64,000 bases of DNA from Gari tellinella (GCA_922989275.2 OV277870.1:71736579-71800578), one strand, 5' to 3'. Counted from the stretch's first letter, positions 46,410 to 56,510 are shown. Translations and numbers: made by a program. Notes: generated by a model from the sequence alone, not told the origin.

Positions 46410-46649
46410 CATTTACTCTTTCAGCGCCAAATTAAACGCGAGGCTTTCACATTTTCACCGCCATGTTGTCGTCTGCTTCATTGCTGTGGACTGTAAGATT
46501 ATTTCAAAGTTAGATTGAAGGTAGTTTGACTTAAAAGTATCGGTACGAGAGACAACACGTTTAGATTCTGATCAGACGTCACGTGACACGGCTTCTGACC
46601 TAGATCCAAACTATTTGACTTTATGCAACTTAGGTGACGAAAGGGTTAA
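46410..46649 (-). mobile_element. MITE family B, reverse, left end decayed
   Basis: GTCGTCTGCTTCATTGCTGT, then a hairpin with GATTCTGATCAGACGTCACG and CGGCTTCTGACCTAGATCC. The right end is GACGAAAGGGTTAA. Confidence 0.6.
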
Positions 46650-46870
46650 TGCATTGCCAAACCTATATTAACTCTATCAATCCTGGAACTTTTAATGGAC
46701 AATTCCATTTTCAAAATAAGTCTAGTCCATTATTGATTATTTAGGGTCAATTTAAACAATATATATTATTTAAAATGACAAACAGTGCAGACTCTGATCA
46801 GAGGGCTCCTTGAGGAGCTCTCTGATCAGGGTCTACACTGTTTGCATTGGACAAGTGTTTTCATCATAGA
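46650..46870 (+). mobile_element. MITE family G fragment with perfect hairpin
   Basis: The hairpin at 46783-46855 reads CAAACAGTGCAGACTCTGAT, CAGAGGGCTCCTTGAGGAGC and the inverse. It abuts the B element at TTAA. The reverse of AAGTCTAGTCCATT-type text is shared with the 39943-40193 element. Confidence 0.6.
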
Positions 46871-47157
46871 TACACTGCTTATAAATGACGAGTATGCTAG
46901 CGGTAAAAACAATGATATCCTTTGCAAACAGTTTTGATTCTGATGATTATTTGACAAATTAGTTTTGACAAGCTAACCCTGTTTAGAACAGAACTTTAGA
47001 AAACTATATTTTAGAACAGTTGCAGATTACAATTGTTGCACAGTAAAATATTACCTAACATGCACAGGGTATAATATCAGAAAATGCTAACAACATGTAC
47101 AGGTTTTAGGCTTTTTCCAAATGAAATTTTTGCCGCCTGGTTCCACTTTATCATCTG

Positions 47158-47497
47158 CAATCCCTACAACGACCCTCCCAGAAACGACTCCCTCCTTATA
47201 ACGACCTTTGCGACAGTTCCCTAAACAAGACAATTATGTCTAACGCTTTTACTGCTGCAATATCGTCTGCTTAAAATACATTTTCTATTTCCCATCAAAG
47301 TCACATAATGGACATTTTGACAGAAAAAAACTTAATGACGAGTGACAAACAGCTTGAATCGAGACCAGACGCGGCGTCTAATCTGGATTCAAGCTGTTTG
47401 CTAATGTAAGCCATTTTCCCTCCCTAAAACGACTCCCTCCGAACAACGCACACATTGTTTGTCTCCCAGTGGGTGTCGTTTTAGAGAGGGAGCACTG
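47158..47497 (-). mobile_element. MITE family C, reverse
   Basis: The left edge AATCCCTACAACGACCCTCC is decayed; the right edge is GAGAGGGAGCACTG then TA. The hairpin has CAGCTTGAATCGAGACCAGA and GGCGTCTAATCTGGATTC, with the GC tip shortened. Confidence 0.65.
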
Positions 47498-47504
47498 TAC
47501 TTCA

Positions 47505-47615
47505 GTCATTCTGCCTTAATTTGTGCCAACAATCCCATATACATGTATGTGACGCAGGCAAACAGTGATAATACGGCGTCTGATCAGAGTCTACACTGTT
47601 TGCTGATATGAATTT
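47505..47615 (-). repeat. Fragment of G2-type element
   Basis: AATTTGTGCCAACAATCCCA is the reverse of G2 right ends. A hairpin follows with GGCAAACAGTGATAATACGG and CAGAGTCTACACTGTTTGC. Confidence 0.45.
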
Positions 47616-47921
47616 GGTTGTCAACAGTATTTAGAGATATTTGTGTTTCTTATATCAAGTTTGAATATCTTTATAAAAGATGGTATTCATTTTCCAGAAC
47701 GCACCGTTTAAGTCCAGGTATAAAATGACATTGTGTTGTCCTCCATATGTGCCCTAACTACTCGGATACTAAATGTGATTTGGACACACAACTTGTCCTT
47801 TGTGAAAACCGAAATTGCTCACTTCAAACTAGTGTAATATGACCTTAGAGACCAAATCTAAGTCTTTTTTACGCAAAAAGATTTCATGTTGTGTTGCACG
47901 GCCTTTGCTCCGCAGGGAATA

Positions 47922-48167
47922 CAGTGGATAATCTATTATTCTTTCCCGTTTAAACGCAAACGTACGCAAACGCAAAACACTAAAACGTAGAAAAGAACAA
48001 CTTTTGGACACTTCTGATATTTCATGATTATCTTGGTGGCAAACAGTTTGGAGCCTGATCAGACGCCGGGTTACCCGGCGTCTGATCTGGCTCCAAACTG
48101 TTTGCACTGCAAATAATAGTATTTACGTAAACGCGTTTATTGGGAAAGAATAACACATTCTCCACTG
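47922..48167 (+). mobile_element. MITE family A, complete
   Basis: 246 bp between TA sites with complete palindrome; left end CAGTGGATAATCTATTATTC has two changes. Confidence 0.85.
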
Positions 48168-48441
48168 TAAGTTGTCAACGACAGACAAGAAACATTTAAA
48201 CTGTGAAGATTGAATTGGTTTTGAAAAATTTAAACTTTGCCTTAGGACTAACACATGTAGCTGACTTCATGATATCAAAGCCATTAACCCTTTCAAATCT
48301 AATTTAACCCTTATCAAGCAGAATTATCGGCTGCTTAAAAAATGTATCGTCTGCAAACTGATTTTGAATTGGTTTTGATCTTGTTTACACTTGAGAAAAT
48401 ATTAGATGGCGTCTGATCTGGAACGAAATTGTTTGCAAATA

Positions 48442-48687
48442 CAGTGGAGAATCTGTTATTCTTTCCCGTTTAAACGCAAACGTACGCAAACGCAAAGCAC
48501 TAAAACGTAGAAAAGAACAACCTTTGGACAATTCTGATATTTCATGTTTATCTTGGTGGCAAACAGTTTGGAGCCTGATCAGACGCCGGGTTACCCGGCG
48601 TCTGATCTGGCTCCAAACTGTTTGGACTGCAAATAATAGTTTTAGCGTAAACGCGTTTATTGGGAAAGAATAACACATTCTCCACTG
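48442..48687 (+). mobile_element. MITE family A, first of three in tandem duplication
   Basis: 246 bp, TA on both sides, complete palindrome. It is followed by a spacer beginning AGGCCAAGTCGTGATTAGTG that recurs after the second copy. Confidence 0.85.
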
Positions 48688-49198
48688 TATAAGGCCAAGT
48701 CGTGATTAGTGCGATATGGGTTTATCGTCTGATTTTACCAGTTAGAAGACAAAGTATCGTTTGCTTACATTTGTCGTCTGCATTTTGATGGTAAATTGAA
48801 ATTTTGAATAAATATTAATAGGGGTGTCAAACAGTTTGGGTACTGATCGGCTGCTGTTTTATGTCAATCTTAGCGGCTAGTTGTGGTGAAAAGGTAAACC
48901 AATCTCTATACTCGGATTACCATTGACTTTGAGATTGTCGTCCTTAAACTTTGTCACATAACATTTATGAATTAAGACTGAATTTAGACTAAGTGTAGAA
49001 ACTATACAATCGACTTGGTTCCAGAACAAACACCGACGGGCCTGTAGGAACAAATATTTTGCCAATTATAGTAACCCAGCGATTTTTTTATGTGTATTAA
49101 ATAAACTCCAGTAAACGCTTTTCAGCCGTTGTTTTTACGCAAACTTTAGCGCACAACCCACAAAAACGTTGTAAAAAGACCAAAAAAAGACCTGTGGT

Positions 49199-49264
49199 CC
49201 CCCCCCCCCCCCTCCAATGAAGAGTGGTCAATGCAGAGATGAAAAGTGTGCCCCCCCCCCCCCC
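49199..49264 (+). repeat. Poly-C tracts in spacer
   Basis: Two runs of cytosines (about 49199-49212 and 49251-49264) flank TCCAATGAAGAGTGG. The second spacer has the same pair at about 50263-50275 and 50314-50327 with different lengths, as expected for slippage. Confidence 0.8.
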
Positions 49265-49510
49265 ATTCCCTTTTTGCATTTAACTTCCTACGGGCCTGAC
49301 CGCGTTAATACTAATTTGAAACCATCGACCATGCAGATATTTAAAACGGATAGTTGTTTTGTGAGTATCGGTAGAGATAATCAAACTATCCATACGCATG
49401 TGTGAAAATGATATTCATGACATGGCAAGACCGATTGCCACGCAGCTCAGTTAACTGCATTTTATTGTATTGAAACTTGTTCGTTTCCTTAATAAAGGTT
49501 GAATGAGTTT

Positions 49511-49756
49511 CAGTGGAGAATCTGTTATTCTTTCCCGTTTAAACGCAAACGTACGCAAACGCAAAGCACGAAAACGTAGAAAAGAACAACTTTTGGACAA
49601 TTCTGATATTTCATGTTTATCTTGGTGGCAACCAGTTTGGAGCCTGATCAGACGCCGGGTTACCCGGCGTCTGATCTGGCTCCAAACTGTTTGTACTGCA
49701 AATAATAGTATTTGCGTAAACGCGTTTATTGGGAAAGAATAACACATTCTCCACTG
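49511..49756 (+). mobile_element. MITE family A, second in tandem duplication
   Basis: 246 bp. The left flank is TT instead of TA, the right flank TA. The palindrome is complete (one change, AACCAGTTTGG). Confidence 0.85.
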
Positions 49757-50579
49757 TATAAGGCCAAGTCGTGATTAGTGCGATATGGGTTTATCGTCTG
49801 ATTTTACCAGTTAGAAGACAAAGTATCGTTTGCTTACATTTGTCGTCTGCATTTTGATGGTAAATTGAAATTTTGAATAAATATTAATAGGGGTGTCAAA
49901 CAGTTTGGGTACTGATCGGCTGCTGTTTTATGTCAATCTTAGCGGCTAGTTGTGGTGAAAAGGTAAACCAATCTCTATACTCGGATTACCATTGACTTTG
50001 AGATTGTCGTCCTTAAACTTTGTCACATAACATTTATGAATTAAGACTGAATTTAGACTGTAGAAACTATACAATCGACTTGGTTCCAGAACAAACACCG
50101 ACGGGCCTGTAGGAACAAATATTTCGCCAATTATAGTAACCCAGCGATTTTTTTATTTGTATTAAATAAACGCCAGTAAATGCTTTTCAGCCGTTGTTTT
50201 TACGCAAACTTTAGCGCACAACCCAAAAAAAACGTTGTCAAAAGACAAATTAAAACCTGTGGTCCCCCCCCCCCCTCCAATGAAGAGTGGTCAATGCAGA
50301 GATGAAAAGTGTGCCCCCCCCCCCCTCCCCATTCCCATTTTGCATTTTACTTCCTACGGGCCTGACCGCGTTAAAACTAATTTGAAACCATCGACTACCA
50401 TGCAGATATTTAAAACGGATAGTTGTTTTGTGAGTATCGGTAGAGGTAATCAAACTATCCATACGCATGTGTAGAAATGATATTCATGACATGGCAAGAC
50501 CGATTGCCACGCAGCTCAGTTAACTGCATTTTATTGTATTGAAACTTGTTCATTTCCTTAATAAAGGTTGAATGAGTTA

Positions 50580-50825
50580 CAGTGGATAATCTGTTTTTCT
50601 TTCCCGTTTAAACGCAAACGTACGCAAACGCAAAGCACTAAAACGTAGAAAAGAACAACTTTTGGACAATTCTGATATTTCATGTTTATCTTGGTAGCAA
50701 ACAGTTTGGAGCCTGATCAGACGCCGGGTTACCCGGCGTCTGATCTGGCTCCAAACTGTTTGCACTGCAAATAATAGTATTTGCGTAAACGCGTTTATTG
50801 GGAAAGAATAACACATTCTCCACTG
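50580..50825 (+). mobile_element. MITE family A, third in tandem duplication
   Basis: 246 bp, TA on both sides, complete palindrome. The right flank (TTTAACGTCTTTATTATGG) is new relative to the other two copies. Confidence 0.85.
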
Positions 50826-51084
50826 TATTTAACGTCTTTATTATGGGGAATTTAAAAATGTATCAAGACTGAAACGGCGTCTTGTTTCTTAGTGGAGCTG
50901 TACTTAACAAACTAATTTACCCGCATATCAGCGATCGCATTGAAATATCTTGATTCTCAAAAGTACTTTTTTGTTTGAGAAATCTACACGCTTTGGGCGT
51001 TTTATAGTTACATCTGAAACATTTTTTCAGTGTCTCATCTGCAATAAGGATACTTTGTTACAGAACAGACTGAAAACATATAAG

Positions 51085-51335
51085 TTAACACATTCAATCC
51101 TTGCGACGAGTATACTCGTCATTTTCAAACAGTGTGCCTGTGGGATTTACACTTGTCATATGCAAACAGTGATGACCCTGATCTGAGGGCTCCTTAAGGA
51201 GCCCTCTGATCAGGGTCTACACTGTTTGTCTATTTTAATTATATTGTTACAATCAACGCTAAAAAGTAAAAATTGGACTAGACTTATTTTGAAATTAGAA
51301 TTGTCCATCAAAAGTTTCAGGGGTGAATGAGTTAA
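51085..51335 (+). mobile_element. MITE family G, TTAA flanked
   Basis: Twin of 39943-40193. Both ends retain TTAA (TTAACACATTCAATCC, GGGGTGAATGAGTTAA). The hairpin has TGAGGGCTCCTTAAGGAGCC. Confidence 0.7.
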
Positions 51336-51577
51336 TCTCTTCACTACCTTACCCCGAGAACAAGTATAGTTATTTTCCAACAGGTTTGATCCTGCTCAGG
51401 ATTCAAACTATTTGACGCTCATTTCAATACTTAAAAGTCAAATTACATAAAATTAGATTTGGAAAATAAAGCAAACTGCAATTGATTAAAACCGCGAACG
51501 TCATGGCAAAGACGGGGTTACCCTTGCAAATGGATGCAGATGACAAAAACAGGGTGTGCTAAAAGATGAATTGCGTA

Positions 51578-51968
51578 CAGTGGAGAAGACGTTTATCAGT
51601 CGAACTTCGATATCTCGAACTCGCTGAACTCGAAATATCCGATATATCGAAGCATGAATTTGCATTATTTCAAGCTCGGTTTAGGTGAACATGCACGTGT
51701 TTCAAAGTTAAACGCGGCTTGGCCGCGTTTTAACTTTGAAATACGGGTATGTTCGACTTAACCGAGTTAGATATATCAAAGTTCGACTGTAGTTTCCCGA
51801 GTACGTGCAAACGGAAAGGAAATGCATTGCAATAAAATGTAGAAAAAGATACGTTTGAATTGTCAATTTAATCTGAATCGGGTTTTCTCGTTTCAAAACT
51901 GTTTGCAATGGAAATAATAGACTTTACGTAAACGTGTTTATTGGGACAGAAAAACGGCTTCTCCACTA
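51578..51968 (+). mobile_element. A-type element interrupted by a D element
   Basis: Twin of 40437-40827 with the same nested structure, so nesting preceded the duplication. Confidence 0.65.
51597..51789 (+). mobile_element. MITE family D, nested
   Basis: Twin of 40456-40648; 193 bp with complete hairpin. Confidence 0.75.
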
Positions 51969-52157
51969 TACACACAATACAAAGAACACTTTAGATTGAA
52001 CCACTAAAATATTATAAAGAGGGAGTAAATTGAGTGTTTAGGAAGCTTAACATAATGTGAAAGTAAAATAGAAATACCCTGAATGATCTTTTTGTTTTAC
52101 TGTTACTTAATTTTAAGCATCCACCTGTAATAAACTTATTAATAATAAATATACTTA

Positions 52158-52404
52158 TTAACCATTTCACTCTCAATGACGTTTAAAAGCGCGTATGCAA
52201 ACAGTTCGGATCCGGATCAGACGCCGCGTCACGCGGCGTCTGATCAGGATACGAACTCTTTGACACTCGTTTTGAAAAGTCTTTAGTCATACTGCCTTAT
52301 TTTTTTAACTTTGAAAGGACATTGCAAACAACAAAATTAAAGCAGACGACAATGAAACGGTGAAGGGGTAAAAATCTCAACAGTTATGATCATGAAAGGG
52401 TTAC
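52158..52404 (+). mobile_element. MITE family B
   Basis: Twin of 41017-41262. The hairpin tip reads GCGTCACGCG against GCGTAACGCG in copy 1, and the right TTAA is altered to TTACATGTAA. Confidence 0.75.
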
Positions 52405-53139
52405 ATGTAACACTAATTGGTGGTCATTATAGGATGTTTGTACTTAAATATCAATTTCTTTTGTCAGCATTATTTTTTACGTGCGAAATCCCGACTTGAT
52501 GCATGCAAAATGGAAGAAATGCCCAGTAATTACAATAATACGCTCAATGATCTAAGGCCAAATAAAATATGACTTTGTTTCCGGTAACCCGACCGATCCT
52601 AGTTTTTCCCTCCGACCCTAAACTTTTTTTTCTCGAAAAATGTATTGACGAATGTCGGTCATTTTTGGGGGGCATGTGACAGTCGTTTTTTGAGGAGCGT
52701 GTAAAGAAGATATTCTCCACTTAATTATTTATAAAGCTAATCTAAATACATTTAATTGTTTTAAAAATTGATTGTTAAATAATATTTAGCAAATACCTAA
52801 TTGAACTTGCACTAAATCTGTCGTAAAGTACCTTCCTTGAAGATATGATAATGCTAATTAAATACTGACACATTCAACATGCAGACAACACATTTCATTG
52901 ACTCATTTGACATGCATACCATACATTTTAAAATTTGATATTTTAATTCCATCTATCACCTATATAAGTTACTACTTTGCTGTTTTGGTATACCAATATT
53001 TTCCAACAATAATGGCCAGTTTAGATTGTTATAGTAATTTTGGCAAGAAGACCTATCAATAAAGTCAGATTTGAAAGGATATTGATAAGGGGATTTAATG
53101 TATTGCCCAGGGCTATGCACAATAAAATACATTAACATA

Positions 53140-53334
53140 CAGTCGAACTTCGATATCTCGAACTAGATTAGGTCGAACATACTCGTATTTCAAAGTTAAA
53201 ACGCGGCTTAGCCGCGTTTTAACTTTGCAACACGGGTATGTTCACCTAACCCAAGCTTGAAGTAATGCAAATTCATGTTTCGAAATATCGGAACATTCGA
53301 GTTAAGCGAGTTTAAGATATCGAAGTTCGAATGA
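53140..53334 (+). mobile_element. MITE family D
   Basis: Twin of 41993-42187, with the better-preserved left end CAGTCGAACTTCGATATCTC after TA. Confidence 0.75.
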
Positions 53335-53490
53335 ATTTATATAATTATAGAAAATACTCCATCAGAAAGTTAAATCTATCATTGAATGTTTAAAAAGCAA
53401 TAATATATACTATACTGTAGGTGATATTTGTGTGCAACTGCGTAGACCCTGACCAGACCGATCGCCTATTGCGCAGTGACTCGTTTCGGT

Positions 53491-53723
53491 TTAACCCTTT
53501 CAACCCTAACTATCTCTTGTGGTACTTATTATCCTTTTGGACTCTTCTAGTACAGGTATTTTGAACCAGTCGACTGTTGCAAGTTTGATACATGTATGAC
53601 AACAGAAACGAATGAAAATATCAATCAGTGCAGACCCGGATCAGAGGGGTCCAAGAGGAGCCCTCTGATAAGGGTCTACACTGTTTGCATATGTAATCGG
53701 TAATCTCTACAGAGGGTGGTTAA
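53491..53723 (+). mobile_element. MITE family G, TTAA flanked
   Basis: Twin of 42344-42577, TTAACCCTTTCAACCC to AGAGGGTGGTTAA. Confidence 0.65.
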
Positions 53724-53924
53724 TGCAGTTTATCTGAATGACTGATCTCTTCTGATAATTTTCGGGCAGTGTCATTTCTTTAAAAAGACACTTCCAGACT
53801 CAGGGCTGCCATAAGTTGACATGAAAAATCCTAAGATTTCCAAATTTGCATTTTTCAAGTGCGATTTTACGAATCGTACCTTTACCCCATAGCCTTTTTC
53901 TTGTTTTGTTGACATGCGACTACT

Positions 53925-54000
53925 TAAAGCAGGCTGTAAGTAAAGCAGAATGCGCCTTAGGGCACATTCTGCTTTACATTCAGCCTGCTTTAAGCTTCCA
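53925..54000 (+). repeat. E-type core hairpin
   Basis: Twin of 42775-42852 with one mismatch at the tip (GCGCCTTAGGGCACATT). Confidence 0.6.
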
Positions 54001-54513
54001 TAAACTGGGAAAAATCCGGGGATTTAGGAAAAATCCGGAGAAATGGCAGCCCTGCAGACTTTAAATAAATGTGTTGTCAGTTTCTTTTCCTACTTAAGTT
54101 TCAAAATATGTCGTCTAAAATATATGGAGTGACATTTGTGCGCTTATTCCGCTACGCAAAGATTTTGGATAATAGTATCAAACAAATCGAACTGGCGAAA
54201 GACACGGAGTGACTTGGAGTCTATTCTTTAACCCAATTAGTTGATATTTTGATAGAAATTTTTTCAAAGTACGGCATATAAATCAACTCCTAGAATTGTT
54301 GCCGATGATAACTGCGTAACGCTAAACGTTAACTGAATAGCAAGATGTCGTATCGTTGGATATTTCTATATAGAGTTGTCATCTGAGCCAGACGGTCTTG
54401 TGCAAACTAAATTTACTAGTCCATAACTTAGACCTGTCAGTCGGCAGAAGTATAAGCATTGAGTTCAGCTGCTATAATTTTCCAGAGAGCTTCTAGTTCT
54501 CTTATTTCATTTA

Positions 54514-55022
54514 CAGTCGAAACTTGATACTTCGAACAGGAAATAGATCGAACATACCCATATTTCATAATTAAAACGTGGATTAGCCACGTTTTAATTT
54601 TGAAATATGTATATGTTTGACTTAAGCGAGATTGAATTAGGAAATTGCAACTTAAGATATATTTTGTACGATCGATTTAAACGAGTTCGATGTACAGTAC
54701 TGAATCTTATTAAATTAACAATGTTTGCGATTCGCTTGCAATTCGATGGCAATTCGCTTGCGATTTCAAAATACTAATTTACCCTCGGATAAGTTTTCTT
54801 GAGTGGTGTATCTCACAAATGTTCGTAAATATGCCTTCGTTAATTTTTTCGATTCCATTTTTGTCACAACCGCTTCTGAAAATTCGCGTTAAAGTATTCA
54901 AACGTAGGATTTGTTTTTTGAAGCGCCCGATTCGATGGCAATTCGATGACAATTCGATGGCAATTCGCTTGCGATTATCAATTTAATTTAATAAGGTTCA
55001 GTACTGTATCGAGTATCTACTG
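54514..55022 (+). mobile_element. MITE family D interrupted by a newer MITE
   Basis: TA-flanked D element, CAGTCGAAACTTGATACTTC at the left and TCGAGTATCTACTG at the right, with both hairpin arms (ACGTGGATTAGCCACGT). It is split at TA 54693-54694 by the 312-bp element. Confidence 0.75.
54695..55006 (+). mobile_element. 312-bp MITE with exact TA duplication
   Basis: Ends are CAGTACTGAATCTTATTA and TAATAAGGTTCAGTACTG, inverse over about 24 bp with one mismatch, flanked by TA (54693-54694 and 55007-55008). The uninterrupted site GATGTATCGAG is preserved in copy 1. The interior contains repeated GCAATTCGATGGCAATTCGC text. It has no coding capacity. Ends and target fit Tc1/mariner-pogo-type mobilisation. 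Confidence 0.85.
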
Positions 55023-55283
55023 TATGTGTATTCGAGTTAACAATACCATAATTTACGAGTGATCTAACGTTTATATTTTATCTTTTCTTAAGCAATTAAA
55101 TGTAATTTAAAAACGAAGAACAAGTAAACATATCTTACTTCTTTCTTGTAAGGTGTTTTTCGACAACAATTGTTTATCGCCTGCTTCAAAGTTCACAGTT
55201 TGTGTATCCATTACTTATTAAAGTATGTATTGGAAATAACCCCTGTGTCAAACGATGTCTCATACGAGCACAAAGTGCTTGTA

Positions 55284-55409
55284 CAGTGGAGAATCTGTTA
55301 TTCTTTCCCGTTTAAACGCAAACGTACGCAAACGCAAAACACTAAAACGTAGAAAAGGACAACTTTTGGACAATTCTGATAATTCATGTTTATCTTGGTG
55401 GCAAACAGT
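55284..55409 (+). mobile_element. MITE family A, left half only
   Basis: Intact from CAGTGGAGAATCTG to GGCAAACAGT, the start of the palindrome, where the LTR retrotransposon begins. The other half is expected after that element, beyond the window. Confidence 0.85.
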
Positions 55410-55689
55410 ATTGTCGTAGGGTGGATTTTGCCATGAACTGTTAAATTAGTAATAAATCAATAAAATACTGTATGTCATCATCTAGTTTCTTGTTATTTCG
55501 ATTTCCCCATTAGAATAATCAGTAGAATTTAGATATTTAGCTCTTAGTTTTTACGTTTTGGTCTTGTCAGTCGTTAGAAATATGTACTTTCGGTCTAGGG
55601 GAACTAACTTTCACTAACATTATTTTGACTAACCTTTATATCACGTGATTACGGGTCATCTTTATCCGGTAAATTTAAATGGCAGCCAT

Positions 55690-55695
55690 TATATA
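55690..55695 (+). promoter_or_regulatory. TATA box of the LTR promoter
   Basis: TATATA within GCCATTATATAGGC, about 280 bp into the LTR and 335 bp before the poly(A) signal. It probably drives the genomic RNA with RNA polymerase II; the start site is not determined. Confidence 0.55.
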
Positions 55696-56024
55696 GGCAT
55701 TTGTTATCTTCTGAATAAATTGGATATTTATACAGGTAAATACATGTTGTTATGTTGTTAAGACTATTTTTATAATTTTGATACTATTAGCTTTCATACC
55801 TTTAAGTTAGGATAAGATAACCTTTGTACAACAGTAATTATTTGTAATGTAATAAGTCGGTGTATTTTGTCTAGCTGACACCGAATATACATGTTTGTTT
55901 ACTATATATCTGTGTACAATTACTTTGTTTATAGTAGCATGAAGTATCATTACCATATTCTTATTATTGTTCATTATTTGCAGATTTATCATGACTTTGT
56001 CATGATCATTACAGTCCATATTGA

Positions 56025-56030
56025 AATAAA
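56025..56030 (+). promoter_or_regulatory. Poly(A) signal in the LTR
   Basis: AATAAA in TTGAAATAAACAAC, about 100 bp before the LTR end. The 3' LTR copy would use it to end the transcript; it would place R upstream and a U5 of up to about 80 bp downstream. Confidence 0.55.
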
Positions 56031-56130
56031 CAACTGATTTACTTGATCGGAGTGTTGATCCTGATTAGAACCCCTGAGTTAGGCCGGAAGGCCAGTGGAA
56101 CGGCAGATCCACATAAACACTTTACCAAAA

Positions 56131-56142
56131 TGGCGCCCAACG
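56131..56142 (+). other. Primer-binding site, tRNA-Lys type
   Basis: TGGCGCCCAACG lies three bases after the proposed LTR end. These 12 bases are the well-known complement of the 3' end of animal tRNA-Lys used by several retroelements. Pairing does not continue well beyond this. A competing site with weaker support is TGGTGTCAG at about 57706-57714. Confidence 0.7.
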
Positions 56143-56508
56143 ATGATTTGGATCTGAACAATATGGACATTTATTGATGCTTAGCGCTGACATTACTGTG
56201 TGTGTTTATACAGTGATTATTATTTGACGGATCCGGACAGTTTATGCTTTACGGTGGATATACTAGCTAGTGGAGATAGGCGTGGAACCCGGGATTAGGC
56301 CTTCTTGTTTTTTTGTGCACGAGGATTTACCGTTGACTTCGCGTGTGATTTGGATATAAACTGTGAGCAGAAAGGAATTGGAACTTTGGACATTTAGTGA
56401 CAGTGATACGTGTGTTTACACAGTCTTGTGTGTCAGTGTGTGTGTGATTTAGTGTGTGTTTATATAGTGATAAGGATAAGTTTTGTGATATTTGGATTAT
56501 ATATTGAG

Positions 56509-56510
56509 GT
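56509..56510 (+). promoter_or_regulatory. Candidate splice donor in leader
   Basis: GAGGTGAGT at 56506-56514 matches the metazoan 5' splice consensus almost perfectly. It is 370 bp after the primer site and upstream of both tRNA-like modules. Confidence 0.4.

Larger units (their letters stand above)
48442..50579 (+). repeat. Tandem duplication of MITE plus spacer
   Basis: Two head-to-tail units, 48442-49510 (1069 bp) and 49511-50579 (1069 bp). Each consists of a MITE A and an ~820-bp spacer, and a third MITE A (50580-50825) closes the array. The spacers share CAAACAGTTTGGGTACTGAT, poly-C tracts and the end AGGTTGAATGAGTT, with few substitutions and indels. Confidence 0.9.
50885..55409 (+). 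repeat. Large duplication, copy 2
   Basis: Direct copy of 39729-43946. It carries a 312-bp MITE absent from copy 1, keeps a D-element arm missing from copy 1, and is cut at 55409 by the LTR retrotransposon. Confidence 0.9.
55412..56127 (+). repeat. Putative 5' LTR, about 716 bp
   Basis: It begins TGTCGTAGGG two bases after the interrupted host repeat and ends CACTTTACCA, three bases before the primer site. It contains a TATA box (55690) and AATAAA (56025), in the order expected for U3-R-U5. The boundaries rest on TG/CA ends and neighbours. Comparison with the 3' LTR, the decisive test, is not possible here. Confidence 0.7.

Noticed and set aside
443..50816. Recurring 60-100 aa open frames on both strands in every family A element (MCYSFPINAF-type and its antisense partner)
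   Set aside because: The frames read through a palindrome and the inverted ends, appear on both strands, and are broken in several copies. They follow from the repeat, not from coding selection.
197..55409. Many similar short palindromes at intervals, superficially CRISPR-like
   Set aside because: Spacing is irregular, each palindrome sits in its own transposon with terminal repeats and target sites, and the genome is eukaryotic.
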